Source: Acidobacteriaceae bacterium
GTDB taxonomy: Bacteria > Acidobacteriota > Terriglobia > Terriglobales > Acidobacteriaceae
Assembly: GCA_027364815.1 (NCBI GenBank)
Contig: DAHXOQ010000088.1
Coordinates: 1 to 10,017 of the forward strand
DNA: 10,017 nt
Direction of reading: 5' to 3'
The first letter of the stretch is position 1, and the number at the start of each line of letters is the position of its first letter. Made by a program: the position numbers and the translations under genes. The notes below the pieces were generated by a model. It worked only from the letters and a program-made list of their open reading frames with translations. It did no database searches and was not told the origin of the DNA. Of this stretch, positions 1-7,443 are shown one piece after another.

Positions 1-466
1 TGGGAAAATTCCACGGCGTGATCATGCCGCAGACGCCGATGGGCTGGCGCACCGCCATCGCGAACTTGTTGGGCATTTCCGACGGCACCGTGGGACCAAA
101 CAGGCGGCGGCCTTCGCCGGCGACGTAGAATGCTTCGTCGATGGCTTCCTGAACGTCGCCACGGGTTTCGGCGATGACCTTGCCCATTTCGCGGGTCATG
201 TCGCGGGCAAATTGCTCTTTGCGCTCGACGAGCAGGTTTGCGGCGCGGAAGAGGATTTCTGCGCGCTTTGGAGCGGGGACGAGGCGCCAACTGGCGAATG
301 CTTTTTTGGCGATTTCGACAGTCTGGTTGACGTCGTCGCCGTTGGAGGCGGCGAATTCGCCAATGATGTCGCGATGGTCAGCGGGGTTGATGTTGAAGAA
401 GGTTGCGCCGCTCTTGGCGGGCTGCTCTTTACCGTTGATGAGATTGCCGAATTTGGGGTGAGACAT
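1..466 (-). CDS. Aldehyde dehydrogenase family protein, N-terminal part (runs off left edge)
   Basis: Reverse-strand frame starting at the ATG complementary to 464-466 and open for 155 codons to the window edge. Members of this family oxidise aldehydes to acids with NAD(P)+ in the cytoplasm. The translation begins MSHPKFGNLINGKE and continues with an NP-type turn, an AxxAFxxWR segment, the PxxxRAEILFRAANLL helix, an EMGKVIAETRGDV segment and, at the edge, GVCGMITPWNFP, which is the hallmark start of the cofactor-binding Rossmann region. The catalytic Cys and Glu lie beyond the window, so the substrate cannot be read. The start is supported by a GAGGT Shine-Dalgarno sequence complementary to 471-475, four bases before ATG. 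It is divergent from mreB and probably unrelated in function. The family is secure; the sub-family (semialdehyde versus general aldehyde dehydrogenase) is not assigned. Confidence 0.93.
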   Translation of the reverse strand, partial: MSHPKFGNLINGKEQPAKSGATFFNINPADHRDIIGEFAASNGDDVNQTVEIAKKAFASWRLVPAPKRAEILFRAANLLVERKEQFARDMTREMGKVIAETRGDVQEAIDEAFYVAGEGRRLFGPTVPSEMPNKFAMAVRQPIGVCGMITPWNFP

Positions 467-688
467 GATTACCTCGGAAGATTTTGGAAAAGACCGTTGA
501 AAGTTACCCGGGCGGGGTCTGACGGCGGGAAAGCGGGCAGGAATCGCCAAGGGTATGGGCCGCTAGAGATTCTACATGAAGCGCGGCAGGGGATGCTGCG
601 AGGGGGTCACTAAAGTGCGGAAAATGCGCTGAATTAACGGGTTTAGGCCCACTGGCCTTACAATTGACTAGAGGTACAACAAACCCAA
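467..688. other. Divergent intergenic region between aldehyde dehydrogenase and mreB
   Basis: This 222-base gap must hold both divergent promoters. No gene is seen. It contains a small inverted repeat, AGGCC-CACT-GGCCT at 645-658, and a TACAAT box directly after it, towards mreB. Towards the aldehyde dehydrogenase there is a TAGAAT-like box on the minus strand (569-574) without a recognisable -35 partner. The stretch 510-537 is rich in G-runs. Confidence 0.6.
659..664 (+). promoter_or_regulatory. Candidate -10 box for the mre operon
   Basis: TACAAT matches five of six bases of the sigma-70 -10 consensus and lies 25 bases before the mreB ATG. The best -35-like hexamer, TTAACG at 634-639, has a long 19-base spacer, so the assignment is weak. 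If it is used, the transcript would start almost at the AGAGGT ribosome-binding sequence. Confidence 0.25.
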
Positions 689-1753
689 ATGTCAATGCAC
701 GGTTATCCTTCGCGTTCATCGCGGTCGCATGGATTGCGATCGCTCTTCAGCATGTTTTCAAGCGATCTTGCGATCGATTTAGGTACGGCGAACACTCTGG
801 TGTTTGCAGCAGGAAAAGGAATTGTCGTCAACGAACCATCGATTGTTGCGATCAACAAAAATACCGGTGAAGTGGAAGCGGTGGGCAAGGATGCCAAGGT
901 GATGCTGGGTCGCACGCCGGGAAATATTGTCGCCATCAAGCCGATGAAGGATGGCGTGATTGCCGACTTCAAAGTCACCGAGAAGATGCTGAATTATTTT
1001 ATTCAGAAAGCGCATAACAGAAAGATGCTTGTGCATCCGCGCATCGTGATCGGCGTGCCGTCAGAGATTACGCAAGTTGAGAAGCGCGCGGTTGAAGATT
1101 CGGCGTATCGCGCGAAGGCGAGCGAAGTCTATCTCGTGGAGCAGGCGATGGTGGCCGCGATCGGTGCAGGATTGCCGATCACTGAGCCTTCAGGAAATAT
1201 GGTTGTGGACATTGGCGGCGGCACAACGGATATTGCCGTGATCTCGCTGGCGGGAATTGTTTACTCGCGTTCGGTGCGCATGGCCGGCAACCAGATGGAC
1301 GAAGCGATCACGAATTATTTGAAGCGCAAATACAACTTGCTGATTGGTGAGCGCACGGCAGAGCAAGTCAAGATCGATATTGGCTCTGCGTATCCGCTGG
1401 ACAAGCCGTTGACGATGGAGATCAAGGGACGCAATTTGATTGAAGGCGTGCCGAAGACGATCACGGTTGACGACAGCGAGATTCGTGAAGCGCTGGGCGA
1501 GTGCATTGCGGTGATGATGAACGCGATTCGCGTGGCGCTGGAGCGGACTCCGCCGGAGCTTTCGGCTGACATCAGCGACCGCGGCATTGGGCTGACGGGT
1601 GGTGGTGCGCTGCTTAGGAATTTGGATAAGCGCATTCGCGAGGAGACGGGCTTGCCTGTTTCTGTGGCCGATGATCCGCTGGCGTCGGTGGTGCTTGGAA
1701 CAGGGAAGATGCTTTCGGATTTCAAGCTGCTGCGCAAGATCAAGATTGACTGA
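689..1753 (+). CDS. mreB: Rod shape-determining protein MreB
   Basis: Bacterial actin homologue. It polymerises with ATP on the inner membrane face and positions the lateral wall-synthesis machinery. The 354 residues contain the actin-fold signatures in order: phosphate-1 loop DLGTANT (residues 30-36), the NEPSIVAINKNTGEV strand region, phosphate-2 loop DIGGGTTD (174-181) and the adenosine-motif loop LTGGGALL (302-309). The end, LGTGKMLSDFKLLRKIKID, is typical. Usual length is about 335-350. The annotated start ATG 689 leaves a Ser/Arg-rich extension of about 15-20 residues before the canonical LFSMFSSDLAIDLG. AGAGGT at 670-675 is the only ribosome-binding sequence nearby, but it is 13 bases away, which is long. 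ATGs at 695 or 752 (residue 22) are alternatives with worse support. First gene of the shape cluster. Confidence 0.98.
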   Translation: MSMHGYPSRSSRSHGLRSLFSMFSSDLAIDLGTANTLVFAAGKGIVVNEPSIVAINKNTGEVEAVGKDAKVMLGRTPGNIVAIKPMKDGVIADFKVTEKMLNYFIQKAHNRKMLVHPRIVIGVPSEITQVEKRAVEDSAYRAKASEVYLVEQAMVAAIGAGLPITEPSGNMVVDIGGGTTDIAVISLAGIVYSRSVRMAGNQMDEAITNYLKRKYNLLIGERTAEQVKIDIGSAYPLDKPLTMEIKGRNLIEGVPKTITVDDSEIREALGECIAVMMNAIRVALERTPPELSADISDRGIGLTGGGALLRNLDKRIREETGLPVSVADDPLASVVLGTGKMLSDFKLLRKIKID

Positions 1754-1773
1754 ACAGGGGGCAGAAATCAGGG

Positions 1774-1822
1774 GTCAGTTTTCAGACTTTTCGCTCACCA
1801 TTCAAACGAACTGAGAACTGAC
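1774..1822 (+). repeat. Imperfect inverted repeat between mreB and mreC
   Basis: GTCAGTTTTCAG at 1774-1785 can pair with CTGAGAACTGAC at 1811-1822 over 12 positions with one U-G wobble and a 25-base loop. A second arm, CTGAGAACTGAT at 1832-1843, could pair with the same upstream arm, giving two mutually exclusive hairpins in the mRNA. No U-tract follows, so it does not look like an intrinsic terminator. Confidence 0.6.
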
Positions 1823-1843
1823 AACTGTCAACTGAGAACTGAT
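1809..1843 (+). repeat. Five tandem 7-bp repeats AACTGNN
   Basis: The units are AACTGAG, AACTGAC, AACTGTC, AACTGAG and AACTGAT, in perfect 7-base register, ending five bases before the mreC ATG. The first five bases of each unit are invariant and the last two vary. The array occupies the place where a ribosome-binding site would normally lie. Confidence 0.85.
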
Positions 1844-1848
1844 TTAAC

Positions 1849-3141
1849 ATGGATTCGTTCTTCGCCCGCTATCGCAATCTACGGGTGCTGCTCACGCTGC
1901 GGGCTGTGCAGTTCATCGGCCTTGCCACGCAAGTGCGGCGAACCAGTGCGGGCGAGAGCACGCTTGATACGAGCGACGGCAAGAGCGTTCGATTGATCCG
2001 GGTATGGACGGCGTCGGTCATCACTCCATTCGAGAGAATTCTGCAGGGTGGCACAAGCGGGATTAGCGGCTTGTGGACGAATTACATTGGCCTGCGCCGT
2101 GAGCATGATCAGAATATTGAACTGCAAAAGACAATCGACCGGATGCGGCTTGAAGAGGCAGCGATGCTCGAAGACGCGCGCCAGGGTCAGCGGCTTCAGG
2201 AACAGTTGGGATTTCAGAAGCAATATATTTACCACACACAAATTGCAGCGGTGATTGGCGGCAGCGGCACGGACCACTCGCGCGTGATCTACATCAACAA
2301 GGGCAGCGCGGACGGGTTGGCGCACGACATGGCCGTGATTGTTCCTAACGGAATTGTGGGCAAGATTCGCGAGGTCTTTTCTCATTCGTCGCAAGTGCTA
2401 GTGATCAACGACCAGACGAGCGGCGCCGGAGTGATTCTGGAGACAACGCGCATTCGCGGGATTTTGCGCGGCAATGCAAATGGGCAGACTCAGATTATTG
2501 GAGTTCTGGCGGACAATCGCATTCAACCGGGGGAGAAGGTTTTGACGGCGGGCGGAGATCAGATTTTTCCGCGCGGGCTGCCGGTGGGAGTGGTGAAGAA
2601 GGTAGTGCCCGATCCTGATCGCGATGGTTTCATTGATGTTTATGTGGACCCTTACGCGCCACTCAATCGCATTGACGAAGTGCAGGTAATTACCTCGATG
2701 CAGCCGGTCTTACCGTCGGATCAGCAGAATGATATTGCGACGAGTGAGGCGCTCAAAGGCCCCGAGGCAGCGGCAATCCGCCAGCATGCAATTGAGGAGC
2801 AGAAGAAGGCCGCGGCGTTGCTGGCCGAGCGGTTGCCCGGATTGACGGATCCGAATGCGCCGCCATCGGATGTGCCGAAACCGGCGGACACGGATATCCG
2901 CGTTCCTCCGCCGGCCAGGGCTTTGCATCCGGATAGATTTTCTTCCGAAGGCGCAGAGACCAGGAATGAGAACGAGAGTGCAGCGCCGGCTCAGACTAAA
3001 CCTGCGGCGAATAGTCCAACCAGGCAGAAGACTGAGAAGCCCGCTCAAAAACCCGGGAGTGGCGAGACAGGCAAGCCAGGCAGTGACACGACGGATAAGC
3101 CCAAAAATGATACGACGGGCACACCCAAGGGAGGCAACTGA
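1849..3141 (+). CDS. mreC: Rod shape-determining protein MreC with long C-terminal tail
   Basis: Bitopic membrane protein that links MreB/MreD to PBP2 and RodA and activates PBP2 from the periplasmic side. The 430 residues show a short cytoplasmic N-terminus, a membrane segment at about 11-28, a coiled coil at about 80-123 rich in Glu, Gln and Arg, and the MreC beta-domain at about 130-284. Family phrases are visible: SRVIYINKGSADGL, VIVPNGIVGKIREV, PGEKVLTAGGDQIFPRGLPVGVV. After residue 285 comes about 145 residues of Ala-, Pro-, Lys- and Thr-rich, probably disordered tail ending in a TGKPGSDTTDKPK-like stretch. Most MreC proteins are about 270-350 residues, so this is long. The membrane segment contains Arg12 and Arg18, which is odd. 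No good Shine-Dalgarno sequence precedes ATG 1849; a 7-bp tandem array lies there instead. Confidence 0.96.
   Translation: MDSFFARYRNLRVLLTLRAVQFIGLATQVRRTSAGESTLDTSDGKSVRLIRVWTASVITPFERILQGGTSGISGLWTNYIGLRREHDQNIELQKTIDRMRLEEAAMLEDARQGQRLQEQLGFQKQYIYHTQIAAVIGGSGTDHSRVIYINKGSADGLAHDMAVIVPNGIVGKIREVFSHSSQVLVINDQTSGAGVILETTRIRGILRGNANGQTQIIGVLADNRIQPGEKVLTAGGDQIFPRGLPVGVVKKVVPDPDRDGFIDVYVDPYAPLNRIDEVQVITSMQPVLPSDQQNDIATSEALKGPEAAAIRQHAIEEQKKAAALLAERLPGLTDPNAPPSDVPKPADTDIRVPPPARALHPDRFSSEGAETRNENESAAPAQTKPAANSPTRQKTEKPAQKPGSGETGKPGSDTTDKPKNDTTGTPKGGN
3127..3134 (+). promoter_or_regulatory. Ribosome-binding site of mreD inside mreC
   Basis: AAGGGAGG lies in the last codons of mreC, ten bases before ATG 3145. 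With only three bases between the mreC stop and the mreD start, this supports translational coupling of the two genes. Confidence 0.7.
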
Positions 3142-3144
3142 TCG

Positions 3145-3672
3145 ATGAACGTGCTTCCATATGATCCCCGTCACGAGTTGGTGATCCGCCGGTATCCGTT
3201 GCAGGTTTACACGCTGGTCCCCCTGGCTGCGCTGGTATTGCAGGCGTGGTTGCCGCTCATGCACTACACGGCATACTTTGCCTATGTGGATCTGCCGCTG
3301 GTGGTGACGATCTACTTTGCGCTAGGCCGCCGCAGTCCGGTTCAGGGAATGTTGTTTGGTTCAGTCATCGGCATTATGCAGGATGCGCTTACACACCAGG
3401 CGATTGGCTTGAATGGAATTACCAAGACGGTTGTTGGATACCTTGCGGCTTCAGTTGGAGTGCGCATTGATGAGAGCAGCCTGCTGGTGCGCGTGATGCT
3501 CAGTGTCATTCTCTCCCTGCTTTCGAGCGCGATGTACATTTTCATTGTTGTGCAGTTGCTCGGCCTTGAAAAGCAATGGGTGTGGTGGACGGAGATTCTG
3601 CGCGGAGTTGGAAATGCGGCCTTGGCGCTGATGCTTTATCCGCTTCTTGACCGTTTGCAAGTGAGGGATTGA
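3145..3672 (+). CDS. mreD: Rod shape-determining protein MreD
   Basis: Integral membrane subunit of the elongasome that works with MreC and modulates PBP2 activation. The 175 residues fit the family's usual 160-190. Hydrophobic segments are seen at about 20-38, 43-60, 66-82, 95-106, 112-138 and 150-167, so five or six membrane helices. The conserved MreD signature region is residues 72-102, with GSVIGIMQDAL followed by GLNGITKTVVGYLAA: Gly72, Asp80, Gly88 and Lys94 fall at the expected places. The start ATG 3145 is set by the strong AAGGGAGG just upstream. It follows mreC by three bases and precedes PBP2 by 30 bases of T-rich spacer. Confidence 0.95.
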   Translation: MNVLPYDPRHELVIRRYPLQVYTLVPLAALVLQAWLPLMHYTAYFAYVDLPLVVTIYFALGRRSPVQGMLFGSVIGIMQDALTHQAIGLNGITKTVVGYLAASVGVRIDESSLLVRVMLSVILSLLSSAMYIFIVVQLLGLEKQWVWWTEILRGVGNAALALMLYPLLDRLQVRD

Positions 3673-3690
3673 TTTTGTTGTTTTGAAGTT

Positions 3691-3695
3691 GAGGT
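3691..3695 (+). promoter_or_regulatory. Ribosome-binding site deciding the PBP2 start
   Basis: GAGGT is separated from ATG 3703 by seven bases, nearly all T, within a T-rich spacer (3673-3702). A TTG codon at 3700 is in frame but would leave only four bases of spacing, so ATG 3703 is preferred. Confidence 0.75.
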
Positions 3696-3702
3696 TTTTT
3701 TG

Positions 3703-5784
3703 ATGCAATCGGATCGCATGGACCGCGAAGCAAAGCTCTCGCCCATCAGGCTGACGGCGGTGCAGTACGGCATATTGGTAATGATGCTGGTGCTGGCCGG
3801 CGGTCTGTGGCGGTTGCAGGTGCTCGGCGCGGACAGCTATCGATTGCTGGCCGAACAGAATCGCATTCGCAAGGTGCCGGTACTGGCGCCGCGAGGAAAG
3901 CTCTTCGATCGCGATGGGAACATCTTGGTGGACAACTATCCCTCGGTCTCCTGTTTTTTGATTCGCGATCAAGGGCGCAACATCGAAGCCGATCTGCCGA
4001 TGATTGCGCATGGACTCAATGTTGATGTGGAGCAATTGCGCGCCGCACTGCGGCACTACAAGTATGCGCCGGGATACCAGCCGATTCCCATCAAGCAGGA
4101 TATTACCGCCGATGAGCAGGCGTTCATTGAAGCACATCGTTTTGAGCTGCCCGAGTTGCTGACGATTGACGAAGAGCGACGGCTTTATCCGCGCGACGGA
4201 TTTGCTTCTGCGTTGATTGGGTACGTGGGCGAGATCAGCGAAGAGGATTTGAACAATCCGCGCTATGCGGCCTATGAGCCTGGCGACGTGGTGGGCAAGG
4301 CGGGGATTGAAGAAACCTACGACGAGTTGCTGCGCGGCGAGGATGGATCGCGCGACGTGATTGTGGATAGTCACGGACGCGAGGTTGGCTACTTGCGCAC
4401 GCAACACGCCAAACCGGGGCAGGATTTAAAGCTGACGATTGACAACGATCTGCAGAAGGCGGCGGAGTTGGCGCTCGGCGACAGGAACGGCGCGATTGTG
4501 GCGATGGATCCGCGCAACGGCGAGATTCTTGCGCTGGTCTCGCGGCCGAGTTTTGATCCGAATGCATTTTCCGTGCGCATCAATCGCGCGGATTGGAACA
4601 AGCTGATTACCGATCCCGATCATCCGCTGATGAACAAGGCGATTCAGGCGCAGCTAGCGCCGGGGTCGACATTCAAGATTCTCATGTCTGTTGCAGGATT
4701 GCAGGAAGGCGTTGCGCAGAACATGCATGTTTACTGCAGTGGGGGCGCGGATTTTTACGGGCACTACTACCATTGCGATGAGCACCACGGCGCGGTGGAT
4801 ATTCACAACGCGATTCCAATGAGCTGCGATACGTTTTATTACACGCTCGCCGACAAGCTTGGCATTGACCGCATTGCGAAGTATGCGCAGGCCTTTGGCT
4901 ACGGGCAAAAAACCGGAATCGATTTGCCAGGCGAACAGCCAGGCGTGATGCCGAGTCAGCAGTGGGCGGCCAAGTACTACCATCGCAAGTGGTACGCGGG
5001 CGAGACGATCTCAGTGGGCATCGGTCAGGGCGCGGTTGAAGCGACGCCGTTGCAGTTGGCGCGCATCATCGGCGGGATTGCTTCGGGGGGTCACATGGTG
5101 AGGCCGCACACGGTTTTTGCCAACGAGATGACGCCGGATTTTCACAAAGCTCTGGAGCAGAATTATCCCGGCGTAGGTGAGACGAACGTGCCCATCGATC
5201 AAGACAACTGGATGACGATTACCGACGGTATGGCTGAGGTAACGCAACCGGGCCTCTATCACACGGCCGGTTCCGCGCATCTGGATGGAATTGATTTTGC
5301 CGGCAAAACAGGAACTGCGCAGGTGGTTGGTCACGACACGTTGAGCAAGATGGCCAAGACGCACGCAACGAATCCGAATGTCTGGTTTGTCGGCGTGACG
5401 CCGTGCAGGAATCCGGAGCTGGTGGTTGCGGTGCTCTGGCAGAATGGCGGATTCAGTTACTACCCGGCGCGCATTGGTGCGCAGGTGGTGGAAGCATATG
5501 TCGAAAAGAAGCGTCGTCAGGAGGGAAATCTTCCGGCGGCGAAGACGACAGCGGCTGTTGATGTGGGTGCGGTCTGGACAGTGCCGGGGACGAAGGGAAA
5601 GAGTGAGCACGTCGAGGCGGGGCACTTCTTTGTCGGGGGTGGTCAGATTTTTGCGGCAAAAGCGCCGGCCAAGCCTGAGAAACCAGCTCAGCCTGTTTCT
5701 CCGAAATTGCCGATCCCTGTTTCCGCTCAATTGGGCATTGCAATACCGTGGCTGGGCTCAGAAGAGAAGTTGGTGCAGCCATGA
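3703..5784 (+). CDS. mrdA: Penicillin-binding protein 2 (elongasome transpeptidase)
   Basis: Class B PBP that cross-links peptidoglycan during lateral growth, paired with RodA. The 693 residues from ATG 3703 comprise a short cytoplasmic end, one membrane anchor (about 19-36), a pedestal/dimerisation domain with APRGKLFDRDGNILVDN (about 64-80), and a transpeptidase domain. Catalytic motifs are complete: SxxK as S322-T-F-K325, SxD as S374-C-D376, and KTG at 535-537 followed by TAQVVG. The GIGQGAVEATPLQLAR stretch is also typical. Cys345, Cys358, His362 and Cys375 lie beside the active site and could bind zinc. After about residue 603 there is a 90-residue Pro/Lys/Ala-rich tail of unknown role, which E. 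coli PBP2 has in shorter form. The stop codon overlaps the rodA start. Confidence 0.97.
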   Translation: MQSDRMDREAKLSPIRLTAVQYGILVMMLVLAGGLWRLQVLGADSYRLLAEQNRIRKVPVLAPRGKLFDRDGNILVDNYPSVSCFLIRDQGRNIEADLPMIAHGLNVDVEQLRAALRHYKYAPGYQPIPIKQDITADEQAFIEAHRFELPELLTIDEERRLYPRDGFASALIGYVGEISEEDLNNPRYAAYEPGDVVGKAGIEETYDELLRGEDGSRDVIVDSHGREVGYLRTQHAKPGQDLKLTIDNDLQKAAELALGDRNGAIVAMDPRNGEILALVSRPSFDPNAFSVRINRADWNKLITDPDHPLMNKAIQAQLAPGSTFKILMSVAGLQEGVAQNMHVYCSGGADFYGHYYHCDEHHGAVDIHNAIPMSCDTFYYTLADKLGIDRIAKYAQAFGYGQKTGIDLPGEQPGVMPSQQWAAKYYHRKWYAGETISVGIGQGAVEATPLQLARIIGGIASGGHMVRPHTVFANEMTPDFHKALEQNYPGVGETNVPIDQDNWMTITDGMAEVTQPGLYHTAGSAHLDGIDFAGKTGTAQVVGHDTLSKMAKTHATNPNVWFVGVTPCRNPELVVAVLWQNGGFSYYPARIGAQVVEAYVEKKRRQEGNLPAAKTTAAVDVGAVWTVPGTKGKSEHVEAGHFFVGGGQIFAAKAPAKPEKPAQPVSPKLPIPVSAQLGIAIPWLGSEEKLVQP

Positions 5785-6881
5785 TGCGCCGCTTTTTGAG
5801 CTTCCGCGATTTTGACTGGCCATTACTGGGTGTGGTGCTGCTTCTCTGCGTCATCAGCGTGGGTGAAATTTACAGCGCGACACTTAATACGAAATTCACC
5901 GGCTTTCATACCAAGCAGATTTTCTGGATTCTCGGCGGCATTGTGGCGATGTTTATCTTCTCGCGCATCAACTACCACCGGCTGCTGGATTTAGTACCTT
6001 GGTTTTACGGCTTCTCACTCATCGCATTAGTTGCCGTAAAGCTGGGCGGCACTAAGGTGCTTGGCGCGCGGCGCTGGATCAAAATCGGCCCCATGCACTT
6101 TCAGCCATCGGAGTGGGTGAAGCTGGTGCTGATTTTGGCCGTGGCGCGTTACTTTGCCAACCTCGGCGGGCGACGATTGACCTGGGGCGACATTCTGAAA
6201 GCCTTCCTGCTGGTGGGGTTGCCATTGATTTTGGTTTTGATTCAGCCGGATATGGGTACGGCGCTGATCTATACGCCGATCCTGATTGGCGGTCTGCTGC
6301 TTGGCGGAATCAGTATCAGGCAGTCGCTGATTTTGGCAGTGACGGGTTTTGTGCTGATCTTCGGCATCTGGAACAGCGGCAAGATTCTGAAGCCATACCA
6401 GAAAGACAGGTTGACGAGCTTCATCAACCCCGATGACGACCCCCGAGGCAAGGGGTATCACGTCATCCAATCGAAGATCGCTGTCGGCTCTGGAGGGATT
6501 TGGGGTAAGGGAATCGCCAAGGGAACCCAGACCCAGGGGAATTTTCTGCCCATTCCCCATGCGGACTTCATATTTGCCGCTTTTAGCGAGGAACACGGCT
6601 TTGTGGGCGCGCTCTTCATTCTGCTGCTATACTTTTTAATATTGATGCGTTTGATTCAGAACGCTCAAACTGCCGCGGACCTCTCCGGCTCCCTCATCAT
6701 TATGGGAGTTGTAGCTGTGGTGACCTTTCAGATTCTGGTCAACGTGGGGATGGTCATCGGTTTTATGCCCGTCACCGGAATCCCTTTGCCGTTAATGAGT
6801 TACGGTGGATCTTCGGTGTTGTTCACCTTCCTCGCCCTGGGCGTTGTCATGAATGTCCGTATGCGACGGTTTGTGAATTGA
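5781..6881 (+). CDS. rodA: Peptidoglycan glycosyltransferase RodA (SEDS family)
   Basis: Multi-pass membrane enzyme that polymerises lipid II into glycan strands for the elongasome. ATG 5781 gives 366 residues, normal for RodA, with about ten hydrophobic segments. Family phrases are present: GARRWIKIGPMHFQPSEWVKL, LIQPDMGTALIY, RLTSFINPDDDPRGKGYHVIQS, then FLPIPHADFIFAAFSEEHG and GIPLPLMSYGGSS near the end. Asp262 in HADFIFA is the SEDS catalytic aspartate; the number is the same as in E. coli RodA as I recall it. The start is chosen because ATG 5781 overlaps the PBP2 stop (ATGA), which indicates translational coupling. A GTG at 5748 would add 11 residues that look like read-through of the PBP2 end. 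ATG 5784 is an equally possible start one codon later. Confidence 0.97.
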   Translation: MMRRFLSFRDFDWPLLGVVLLLCVISVGEIYSATLNTKFTGFHTKQIFWILGGIVAMFIFSRINYHRLLDLVPWFYGFSLIALVAVKLGGTKVLGARRWIKIGPMHFQPSEWVKLVLILAVARYFANLGGRRLTWGDILKAFLLVGLPLILVLIQPDMGTALIYTPILIGGLLLGGISIRQSLILAVTGFVLIFGIWNSGKILKPYQKDRLTSFINPDDDPRGKGYHVIQSKIAVGSGGIWGKGIAKGTQTQGNFLPIPHADFIFAAFSEEHGFVGALFILLLYFLILMRLIQNAQTAADLSGSLIIMGVVAVVTFQILVNVGMVIGFMPVTGIPLPLMSYGGSSVLFTFLALGVVMNVRMRRFVN

Positions 6882-6888
6882 ATTGTGC

Positions 6889-6908
6889 CAGTCTCCATTT
6901 GGAGGCTG
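6889..6908 (+). terminator. Hairpin 8 bases after rodA, possible weak terminator
   Basis: CAGTCTCC at 6889-6896 and GGAGGCTG at 6901-6908 form an 8-bp stem with one U-G pair and an ATTT loop. The position right after the rodA stop fits the end of the shape operon. The downstream T-run is poor (TACAGGTTTT), so it may only stabilise the 3' end or attenuate transcription. Confidence 0.45.
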
Positions 6909-7412
6909 TACAGGTTTTGGGGTTTGGACCTCTTATAGCAAGCGCCAGGTGCAACTAAGCCGAAATTGAGCGCCAACTGAGGCCAAATTCCTCGGTTATT
7001 TGAATGATTTAGCCGGCGAGTTAACGATTGAATTGTCGCCCGGCAGGATAGAGTTGATGAGCGCGCAGAGTCGTGCAACCCGCAAGTGGCCCGTTGGCCG
7101 CATCGAGCTCGAGGTAATGTTGAGCCGGAGTCCATTCTGGACGCTGGTTCTGAACTTTGCTTTGCAGATTGTTTGCGCCCCCACTTTCGGAGTCGCGCGG
7201 ATTGCGCCGACCGCAAGGTCAGCCGATCGCCCTCTGCATCTGGTTCTTCGCTTCGCGCGTCGCCTTCGCGTCTTACTCCACTTCACCTTCGCGCCTCTAG
7301 TGGTTGCTTGCGCAACCTTGTGTGCTGCGTTCGGAGTGGTTGAAGACAAGGATGCGGACATCCCCACGCATTGCGTTGCCTCCCCAAAGCACAACTCGTT
7401 CCCACCCGGATT

Positions 7413-7420
7413 TATACAAT
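7413..7420 (+). promoter_or_regulatory. Candidate -10 box for the ribonuclease gene
   Basis: TATACAAT lies about 60 bases before ATG 7480. No good -35 hexamer is found at 16-18 bases upstream. If it is used, the mRNA leader would be about 50 bases and would contain the 7444-7467 hairpin. It resembles the TACAAT box before mreB. Confidence 0.25.
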
Positions 7421-7443
7421 TCTTCGCTAGCTTTGCCGCTGTT

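Noticed and set aside
510..537. Possible G-quadruplex in the divergent promoter region
   Set aside because: Four G-runs exist but one loop is nine bases, longer than the usual limit; the evidence is too weak.
212..613. Plus-strand frame of 133 codons at the left edge
   Set aside because: It is the reverse-strand shadow of the aldehyde dehydrogenase, whose conserved motifs are clear.
1809..1843. CRISPR-like array
   Set aside because: Units are only 7 bases, contiguous and without spacers.
3700..3702. TTG start for PBP2
   Set aside because: The adjacent ATG at 3703 has better spacing from GAGGT.
3451..4407. Long antisense open frame (318 codons) over mreD and PBP2
   Set aside because: It opposes two secure genes, has a Gln/His/Arg-rich shadow-like composition and no recognisable motif or ribosome-binding site.
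5748..5780. GTG start extending RodA by 11 residues
   Set aside because: ATG 5781 overlaps the PBP2 stop in the usual ATGA arrangement and gives the normal RodA N-terminus.
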